Positions 58,385 to 64,000 of a stretch of DNA of 64,000 bases are shown here, in pieces. Each line of letters starts with the position of its first letter. Position 1 is the first letter of the stretch. The translations under genes were made by a program, and so were the position numbers. Source of the DNA: Zoogloea sp041911615 (GTDB lineage: Bacteria; Pseudomonadota; Gammaproteobacteria; Burkholderiales; Rhodocyclaceae); contig NZ_JAYROR010000066.1 of the NCBI RefSeq assembly GCF_041911615.1, positions 75,336 to 139,335 of the forward strand, read 5' to 3'. The notes beneath the pieces were generated by a model, which saw only the letters and a program-made list of their open reading frames with translations, did no database searches and was not told the DNA's origin.

Positions 58385-58570
58385 ATGATCGCCAGAGAAC
58401 CGCATTCATCGCCGGCGCGCGCGTCCCGCGCGTGGCCTTGGCTGCTGCTGGGCGGATGGCTGGCGCTCGCCGCCGTGCAATTGTGGTCGCTGCAGGTCGA
58501 AGCCGTTCAGCGGGGCGAAATGTGCAGCACCGCCCCGAAACTGCCCCTGTGGCAAGGAGGCGCACGATGA
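58385..58570 (+). CDS. small one-TM protein coupled to chemoreceptor, unknown function
   Basis: 61 residues. A basic N-terminus precedes one membrane helix (about 18-38: WPWLLLGGWLALAAVQLW), and a short tail contains one Cys and ends PLWQGGAR. The start ATG at 58385 has an AAGGAG site eight bases upstream, which makes this a credible gene. Its stop overlaps the chemoreceptor start (ATGA), implying coupled translation. I do not recognise it. It may be a membrane partner of the receptor or only a leader cistron. Confidence 0.6.
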   Translation: MIAREPHSSPARASRAWPWLLLGGWLALAAVQLWSLQVEAVQRGEMCSTAPKLPLWQGGAR

Positions 58571-60075
58571 GCGCCGCCGAATCCGCCGTCGTCGACGGTC
58601 TGACCGCCTTTCGCGCCCGGGCCGACGGCCTGCTGACCGGCGCGCTCGGGGCTCATCTCCTCCTGTGCCTCGGGGTTGCCGCCTACCTCGGCGAATGGAG
58701 TGCCGCCCTTGCCGTCGGCGTGCCGTCCTTCCTCGTACCGTTCTTCATCAGCCGCGCCGCGCCCGGCGCGCTGGTGTCGCGCATTGCCGTCGCCTGCTCG
58801 GCGATGGTTTTCTCGGCGCTGCTGATCCAGCAGACCCACGGCACCATCGAGGCCCACTTCGGCATCTTTGCGCTGCTCGCCTTCATCCTGCTGTACTGCG
58901 ACTGGCGCCCGCTGATCGCCGCCGCCACGCTGATCGCCGTGCATCACCTGAGCTTCGCCTGGCTGCAGGCCACCGGTGCCGGCGTGTACGTCTTCCCGCA
59001 GGTGGACGGCGTGGGGCGGGTGCTGGTCCATGCCGCCTACGTGGTCGCCGAGACCGGCCTGCTGTGCTACATCGCAGGGGTGCTGCGCGGCATGGTGCTG
59101 GACGGGGTGATCGTCGCGGCGTTCGCCCGGCGGGTGTCCGAAGGGCACCTGGATCACCGCTTCGATCCGCGCCTGGTCGAGACGCGTCCGCTGCTGCAGG
59201 CGGTGGCGAAGATGCAGGACGAGCTGCGCCACACCCTCACCGAGGCGCGCCAGACCGCCGATGGCCTGCAGTCGCTGGCCAACCGCCTCAATGAAACCTC
59301 CCGGCAGATCGCCGAGGGCGTGGCCGAGCAGAACAATTCCACCGGCGCGATGGCCGCTGCGATGCAGGAAATGACCGCCTCGATCAACCAGATCGCCAGC
59401 AGCGCCGGCGAGGCGCGCGAACTGGCGACCGACTCGAGCCGCGCGGCCGAGGAGGGCAGCGAGGTCGTCAAGGCCGCGGTGGGCGAGATGTCGGGCATCG
59501 CCGGCGTGATCGGCACCGCCGTCGAGCGGGTCGAGGCCCTCGGGCGCGAGTCCGAGCGGGCGGCGGAGGTCGTCGGCATCATCAAGGGCATCGCCGACCA
59601 GACCAACCTGCTGGCGCTCAATGCGGCCATCGAAGCGGCCCGCGCCGGCGAACTGGGACGCGGCTTCGCGGTCGTCGCCGACGAGGTGCGCAAGCTCGCC
59701 GAGCGCACCACCACCGCCACCGACGAGATCGGCCGCATGATGAGCGACATGCGCGGCGCCAAGGAATCGGTGCTCAGCTGCATCGAGAGCGCGGTCGGGC
59801 GCGTCAATACCGGCGTCGCCCATGCGGGGCAGGCCGGCGAGTCGATCGACCTCATCACCGGGCGCGCCAGTGGCGTGGGCGACATCGTCGGGCGCATTTC
59901 CGACGCGCTGGCCGAACAGAGCCTCGCCGCCCACGAGATTGCCCGCCACGTGGAGCTCATTTCCAACATGACCGACCGCGCCGCGGTGTCCACCCAGGTC
60001 ATCGCCGGCGAGGCCGAGGCGCTGACCGGCAATGCCGAAGGCCTGCGCAGTTCGCTGGCGCGGTTCCACATCTGA
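58567..60075 (+). CDS. methyl-accepting chemotaxis protein with polytopic membrane sensor
   Basis: 502 residues. There is no periplasmic ligand domain: the first 172 residues hold about six membrane helices. Conserved-looking charged and His residues lie in or near the membrane (His30, His91, Glu95, His97, His126, His127). A short linker follows, then the methyl-accepting signalling domain (about 225-500), whose hairpin tip DQTNLLALNAAIEAARAGE is intact, so coupling to CheA/CheW is expected. AAGGAGG precedes the ATG. No che genes lie nearby. The membrane part may sense redox state, gas or a membrane property. Confidence 0.93.
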   Translation: MSAAESAVVDGLTAFRARADGLLTGALGAHLLLCLGVAAYLGEWSAALAVGVPSFLVPFFISRAAPGALVSRIAVACSAMVFSALLIQQTHGTIEAHFGIFALLAFILLYCDWRPLIAAATLIAVHHLSFAWLQATGAGVYVFPQVDGVGRVLVHAAYVVAETGLLCYIAGVLRGMVLDGVIVAAFARRVSEGHLDHRFDPRLVETRPLLQAVAKMQDELRHTLTEARQTADGLQSLANRLNETSRQIAEGVAEQNNSTGAMAAAMQEMTASINQIASSAGEARELATDSSRAAEEGSEVVKAAVGEMSGIAGVIGTAVERVEALGRESERAAEVVGIIKGIADQTNLLALNAAIEAARAGELGRGFAVVADEVRKLAERTTTATDEIGRMMSDMRGAKESVLSCIESAVGRVNTGVAHAGQAGESIDLITGRASGVGDIVGRISDALAEQSLAAHEIARHVELISNMTDRAAVSTQVIAGEAEALTGNAEGLRSSLARFHI

Positions 60076-60196
60076 ACCGTCGGCCGGCGTGACGGCGAGG
60101 TTTCGGAAATTATTTTGAAATCGTGTCATCCGCCGGCTGAAACGATGCGTTAAGGCAGTACAGGTGAGCGATCACCAGACCTAACAGGAGAAGTCG

Positions 60197-60481
60197 ATGG
60201 GCAGTTATTGCAACGAGTCCTACGCAGAGTTTCTGGATTCCCTCAAGGCCGCTGGCGTCGTGATCAGCAATGAAAGCGAAGTGCGCGAGCGTCTGGCCGA
60301 GTCCCAACGCTGGCGGACTGCTTTCATGACCCTGGCCGCCAACGGCCGCCTGCTCGGCATCGAGTTTTCGGTTGCCGGCAAGGGTAGCGATCCGCGCGCC
60401 GTGCAGCGGGTGATGGCGCAACACGCCTTCCCGGCCGAAAAGGAAGCCGCCTTCCTGGCCCAGCTGACCTCCGAGCGCTGA
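60197..60481 (+). CDS. conserved-looking small protein of unknown function
   Basis: 94 residues, soluble, mixed helix composition (EFLDSLKAAGVVI, EVRERLAESQRW, AVQRVMAQHAF), no signal peptide and one Cys near the N-terminus. I do not recognise a family. It has a good AGGAGA ribosome-binding site and its own terminator downstream (60535-60578), and base composition like its neighbours, so it is very probably real. It lies 121 bases after the chemoreceptor and is transcribed in the same direction. Confidence 0.75.
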   Translation: MGSYCNESYAEFLDSLKAAGVVISNESEVRERLAESQRWRTAFMTLAANGRLLGIEFSVAGKGSDPRAVQRVMAQHAFPAEKEAAFLAQLTSER

Positions 60482-60775
60482 TAAAGGGGGGGGCTCCCCG
60501 GCCGGATTGTCCGGCTCCATGACGTCGCAGAACAAGCGGACGCCTCTCTCGAAATCGATGGGAGGCGTCCGCTTTTTTGTGTCAGTTTCCGGTGTTTCCC
60601 CCTTCGTCAGGCATCGCCGCCGGCGTGCCCCGGGGGGTGTGCAGGCGGGGTCAAGCCCGGGCCGGTTTTAAAGTTTTCTGTCGCCGCGTCGTCAATACGA
60701 TGACGATATTCTCTTGGGACGGCGACCCTGAACTCTCCACTTCCGATTTCCTCTCCCGCCATCTCGGCCCTGGAC
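60482..60775. other. 294-bp gap with terminator and leader of the export module
   Basis: Holds a small GCCGG-ATTGT-CCGGC hairpin near 60510, the terminator at 60535-60578, and then about 200 bases of leader. An ATG at 60700 opens a different frame from the adaptor protein. No convincing promoter was found. Confidence 0.5.
60535..60578 (+). terminator. rho-independent terminator after the 94-residue gene
   Basis: GCGGACGCCTC pairs perfectly with GAGGCGTCCGC (15-base loop), followed by six T residues. Confidence 0.9.
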
Positions 60776-62128
60776 GTGCTTGCGCTGCAGGCGGCGGTGG
60801 TGTCCCACGGGCGGCTCGGGCCGGCGGCGACGGCATTTGCCTCCGAGCTGGCGACGCGCCTGGGCTGCGCGCGCGTGGCGGTGGGTTTCGTCGAGGATCG
60901 ATTCTCCCGCGTCGTGGCGGTATCCCACGGCACGCTGGGCGATGGGCCCACCGAAAGCCTGCGGGCGATTGCCACGGCCATGGACGAGGCCATCGAGCAG
61001 GCGGCGACGGTGCTCTCGCCGGCCTTGCCCGAGCTGCCGCCGCGCATCGTCCTCGCCCACGAGGAGCTGGTGCGCCGTGACGGAGGGACGGTGTGCTCGA
61101 TTCCGATCGCGGTCGGCGGCGAACTGGTCGGGGCGGTGTCGCTGCACTTCCGGCAGGGCGGCGTGCCCATCGAGGCGCCTCAGCTCGCCGACTGGGAGCA
61201 CGCGGTGGCCCTGGTGGGGCCGGTGCTGCATTTCATGCGGCACGGCGAGCGGCCGTGGCGCAAGCGCCTGCGCGACCGCCTGCGGCGCGGCTGGGCCTGG
61301 CTGCGTTCGCCGTCGGGGAGCCGGGCGCGCATCGCCGTTGCGGCGCTCCTGGTCGCCCTTGCCGTGCTGCTGGCACTGCCCTTCGATTACCGGGTGGGCG
61401 GCAATGCGCGGGTCGAAGGGGCGATCCAGCGGGTGCTGGTGGCGCCGGTCGATGGTTTCCTGAAACGGAGCGAAGTGCGCCCGGGCGATCGGGTGCGGGC
61501 CGGACAGGTGCTGGCCGAGCTGGCCGAGCAGGATCTGCAGCTCGAACGCAACAAGTGGTCCAGTGAGCTGGCGCAGCACGAAAACGCCTACGCGGCGGCG
61601 ATGGCCCGTGCCGACCGGGCGCAGCTCGTCATCAGTCAGGCCAAGGCGGCCGAGGCGCGTGCCCAGCTCGATCTGGTGGACGAGCAGCTGGGACGCATCC
61701 GCATCGAGGCGCCGTTCGACGGGGTGGTGATCCGAGGCGATCTGAGCCAGTCGCTGGGCGCGCCGGTCCAGCGGGGCGATGTCCTGCTGACGGTGGCGCC
61801 GCGGGAGCGTTTCCGGGTCATCGTCGAGGTGGATGAGCGCGACATCGCCGGGGTGAAGGTGGGGCAGGGCGGGACGCTGGCCCTGTCGGCGCTGCCGTGG
61901 GACACGCTGCCCCTGGTGGTGACGCGGATCACGCCGATGGCGGCGGCGGTGGAGGGGCGCAACGTCTTCGAGGTGGAGGCAAGCCTGCCCAGTCAGCCCG
62001 AAAGCCTGCGTCCGGGCCTGCGCGGGGTGGCGAAGATCGTCGTCGGCCAGGCGCCGCTGGCCTGGGCCTGGACCCATCGCCTGATCGACTGGGCGCGCCT
62101 CGGCGTGTGGTCGTGGCTGGGGCACTGA
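60776..62128 (+). CDS. GAF-domain-fused HlyD-family periplasmic adaptor (membrane fusion protein)
   Basis: 450 residues from the GTG at 60776. A cytoplasmic N-terminal GAF-like domain (about 1-160) is followed by one membrane helix (about 183-203, VAALLVALAVLLALPF). The periplasmic adaptor part follows: lipoyl-like half-motifs (VLVAPVDGFLKRSEVRPGDRVRAGQVLAEL), a short helical hairpin (about 245-300), the second half (RIEAPFDGVVIRGD) and a beta-barrel. It should link an inner-membrane partner to an outer-membrane channel. No in-frame ATG exists; the frame is open upstream to 60704, so the true start may be a non-ATG codon. The PqqD-M50 gene follows after one base. Confidence 0.82.
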   Translation: MLALQAAVVSHGRLGPAATAFASELATRLGCARVAVGFVEDRFSRVVAVSHGTLGDGPTESLRAIATAMDEAIEQAATVLSPALPELPPRIVLAHEELVRRDGGTVCSIPIAVGGELVGAVSLHFRQGGVPIEAPQLADWEHAVALVGPVLHFMRHGERPWRKRLRDRLRRGWAWLRSPSGSRARIAVAALLVALAVLLALPFDYRVGGNARVEGAIQRVLVAPVDGFLKRSEVRPGDRVRAGQVLAELAEQDLQLERNKWSSELAQHENAYAAAMARADRAQLVISQAKAAEARAQLDLVDEQLGRIRIEAPFDGVVIRGDLSQSLGAPVQRGDVLLTVAPRERFRVIVEVDERDIAGVKVGQGGTLALSALPWDTLPLVVTRITPMAAAVEGRNVFEVEASLPSQPESLRPGLRGVAKIVVGQAPLAWAWTHRLIDWARLGVWSWLGH

Positions 62129-62129
62129 G

Positions 62130-64000
62130 ATGAGCGCGGCCAGCGCCTTCAGCGCCCACTGGTACCGCGTGGCGCACCTGCATCCGCGCTTGCGCGCCCA
62201 GGTGCGCGTGTCGCGGCAGATTTACCGTGACGAGGTCTGGCATGTGCTGGCCGACCCGGTGAGTGGCCGCTTTCATCGCCTGAACGCCGCCGCCTACGCG
62301 TTTGTCGGGCGTTGCGACGGCACGCGCAGCGTCGATGCGCTGGCCGAGGCGCTCCTCGCCGCCGACCCGGACACGGCGCTGACCCAGGACGAGATCGTCG
62401 CCCTGCTGGTCCAGCTCAACCAGCGCGGCCTGATCCAGTGCGAGCTGACGCCGGACGTCGAGGCGCTGTTCCGCCGTCACGACGAGGAGCGCCGCCAGGC
62501 CCGCCGGCTCGGCGTCAATCCGCTGGCCTTCCGCGTCCGGCTGGGCGATCCGAGTGCCTTCCTGGAACGCTTCGACCGCTGGCGTTTCGTGATCTTCTCG
62601 TGGCAGATGCTGCTCGTCTGGCTGATCGTGACGGGCATCGGGCTGCTGGTGGCGGCCACCCATTTCGATGCGCTGGTGACGGCGACGCGCACCTGGATGA
62701 GCACGCCGCGTTTCCTGCTGATGGCGTGGCTGCTGTATCCGCCGATCAAGGCGCTCCACGAGCTGGCCCACGGGCTGGCGGTGCGGCGTTTCGGCGGTGA
62801 GGTGCATCAGATGGGCGTGAGCCTGCTGCTGCTCACGCCGGCGCCCTACGTGGACGCGTCGGCCGCGTCGGCCCTGCGTCATGCGGGCCAGCGCCTGGTG
62901 GTGAGCGTCGCCGGCATCGCCACCGAGCTGCTGCTGGCGGCGCTCGCGCTGCTGGTCTGGGTGGCGGTCGAACCGGGCCTGGTGCGCGATGCGGCGTTGG
63001 TGGTGGCGGTGATCGGCAGCGTCTCGACGGTGCTCTTCAACGGCAATCCGCTCCTGCGCTTCGACGGCTACTACGTGCTGTGCGACGCCTTCGATCTACC
63101 CAATCTGGCCAGCCGCAGCCAGGCCTACTGGCGCCATCTGCTGCTCGGCCGGCTGCTGCGCCTGGGCGAGGTGGGCTCGCCCGAGCCGGGGCGGGGCGAG
63201 CGGCCGTGGCTGCTGGCTTATGCGCCGCTGTCGTGGCTGTACCGGATCGGGCTGTCGATCGCGATCGTCGGCTGGATCGGCAGCGTGTCGATGGTGCTGG
63301 GCGCCCTGGCGGGGGCGGCGATGGTGTTCAGCCTCGCGCTGCGGCCGGTGCTGGGGTTCTGGCGCGGGTTGCTGCGCATGGCCTTGCCGGAAGGCACGCG
63401 GCGCCGTGCGCTGCGCGTCGCGGGGGCGCTCAGCGCCGCCGTGGCCGCCGGCCTGTGCATCCTGCCGTTGCCCTTCGCAACGGTCGCCCAGGGGGTGGTG
63501 TGGATTCCCGAGCAGGCGCAACTGCGTGCCGGCACCGATGGCTTCATCGCCGCCATCGACGCCCGCCACGGCGACCGCGTGGCGGCGGGGCAGGTGCTGG
63601 TCCGGCTCAGCGACGCGCGGTTGAACACCGACGCGGCGCGGCTCGTGAGCCAGCTCGAAGGGCTGGACGCCGATCTGTACCAGGCCATGCAGCGCGACCC
63701 GGTGAAGGCGCGCGACGTGGAAACGGAGATTGCCCGGGTTCGTGCCCAGCTGGAGCGGGTCGAGGCGCTGCAGGGCAGCCTGGCGATGCAGGCGGGCGTC
63801 GCCGGTCGGCTGGCCATGCCCCGCCAGGCCGACGTGGAGGGCGCCTTCGTGCCGCGCGGTGCGCTGCTCGGGCATATTTTCACGGGCGAGCCGGCCGTGG
63901 TGCGGGTGGCGGTGGAGCAGGACGCCGCCGCGCTGGTCCGCGCCGACACCCGCGGCGTGGCGGTGCGGCTGGCCGAGGCGCTGCAGACCGCGCATCCGGC
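62130..64000 (+). CDS. PqqD-M50-HlyD fusion membrane protein (3' end outside window)
   Basis: At least 623 residues, cut by the window edge. A PqqD-like domain comes at about residues 30-100 (RLNAAAYAFVGRCDG, then LVQLNQRGLIQ). An M50-type membrane region (about 150-430) has the zinc motif in LHELAHGLA and the second site NPLLRFDGYY, both complete. A HlyD-like half follows from about 450 (VWIPEQAQLRAGTDGFIAAI, GDRVAAGQVLV) with a coiled coil and a return strand (GVAGRLAMPRQ). Related to YydH-type putative peptide zinc metalloproteases. Together with the GAF adaptor it looks like a peptide or protein export/processing pair; the cargo is not in the window. Confidence 0.85.
   Translation, partial: MSAASAFSAHWYRVAHLHPRLRAQVRVSRQIYRDEVWHVLADPVSGRFHRLNAAAYAFVGRCDGTRSVDALAEALLAADPDTALTQDEIVALLVQLNQRGLIQCELTPDVEALFRRHDEERRQARRLGVNPLAFRVRLGDPSAFLERFDRWRFVIFSWQMLLVWLIVTGIGLLVAATHFDALVTATRTWMSTPRFLLMAWLLYPPIKALHELAHGLAVRRFGGEVHQMGVSLLLLTPAPYVDASAASALRHAGQRLVVSVAGIATELLLAALALLVWVAVEPGLVRDAALVVAVIGSVSTVLFNGNPLLRFDGYYVLCDAFDLPNLASRSQAYWRHLLLGRLLRLGEVGSPEPGRGERPWLLAYAPLSWLYRIGLSIAIVGWIGSVSMVLGALAGAAMVFSLALRPVLGFWRGLLRMALPEGTRRRALRVAGALSAAVAAGLCILPLPFATVAQGVVWIPEQAQLRAGTDGFIAAIDARHGDRVAAGQVLVRLSDARLNTDAARLVSQLEGLDADLYQAMQRDPVKARDVETEIARVRAQLERVEALQGSLAMQAGVAGRLAMPRQADVEGAFVPRGALLGHIFTGEPAVVRVAVEQDAAALVRADTRGVAVRLAEALQTAHP

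Noticed and set aside
60577..61080. Open frame with ATG at 60700 as the adaptor start
   Set aside because: It is in a different frame from the GAF-HlyD protein and becomes Gly/Arg/Ala shadow sequence once past 60776.

Overview
This is a GC-rich, gene-dense chromosomal window that reads as a betaproteobacterium, most likely of the Rhodocyclales (Azoarcus/Thauera-like). The support is the gene order (pyrG-kdsA-eno-ftsB; tig-clpP-clpX-lon; prkA-yeaH-spoVR), the PurL and L31 types, a PEP-CTERM secreted protein and a predicted carbohydrate porin. The genus call is inference. I see no IS element, integrase, prophage, CRISPR array or rRNA. There is one tRNA, tRNA-Arg(CCT), at 47567-47641.

Layout. 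1-4610 (+): end of an M20 amidohydrolase, a large FtsX/YbbP-like ABC permease and rmuC. 4614-13757 (-): a MuiA-like surface protein and a tight envelope-glycosylation cluster (two ArnT/PMT-like glycosyltransferases, a polyprenyl-phosphate GT2, a UPF0104 membrane protein, a PAP2 phosphatase) headed by a GGDEF diguanylate cyclase. 13961-17890 (+): purL. 17968-20970 (-): a hybrid histidine kinase with two PAS, two receivers and Hpt. 21158-26032: ETF-ubiquinone oxidoreductase divergent from thioesterase, acetoacetyl-CoA synthetase and an isochorismatase-fold hydrolase; a perfect 20-bp palindrome sits between them. 26121-30323 (+): pyrG, kdsA, eno, ftsB. 30390-33681 (-): pgi behind an ArnT-like membrane protein. 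33814-41275 (-): rpmE, a TrhP-like U32 protein, a DnaJ-like chaperone, spoVR, yeaH and prkA. 41671-47455 (+): the proteostasis block tig, clpP, clpX, lon, with a heat-shock-type promoter before lon. 47567-49324 (+): tRNA-Arg and an OprB-type porin. 49370-51719 (-): PEP-CTERM protein, host-attachment protein, MtfA. 51834-58188 (+): relA, a CDF cation transporter, yaaA, a DUF445 protein and a cytosolic-type M14 carboxypeptidase. 58385-60481 (+): a one-TM small protein translationally coupled to a polytopic chemoreceptor, then a 94-residue orphan. 60776-64000 (+): a GAF-fused HlyD adaptor followed by a PqqD-M50-HlyD fusion membrane protein, cut by the window end.

Most of the window is housekeeping. 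The least explained parts are the GAF-HlyD / PqqD-M50-HlyD export-like pair at the right edge, the chemoreceptor whose only sensor is a His-rich membrane domain with its coupled small protein, the polyprenyl-sugar cluster, and several regulatory structures: the 22908 operator, the sigma-32-like promoter and hairpin before lon, and the 15-bp hairpin before ftsB.
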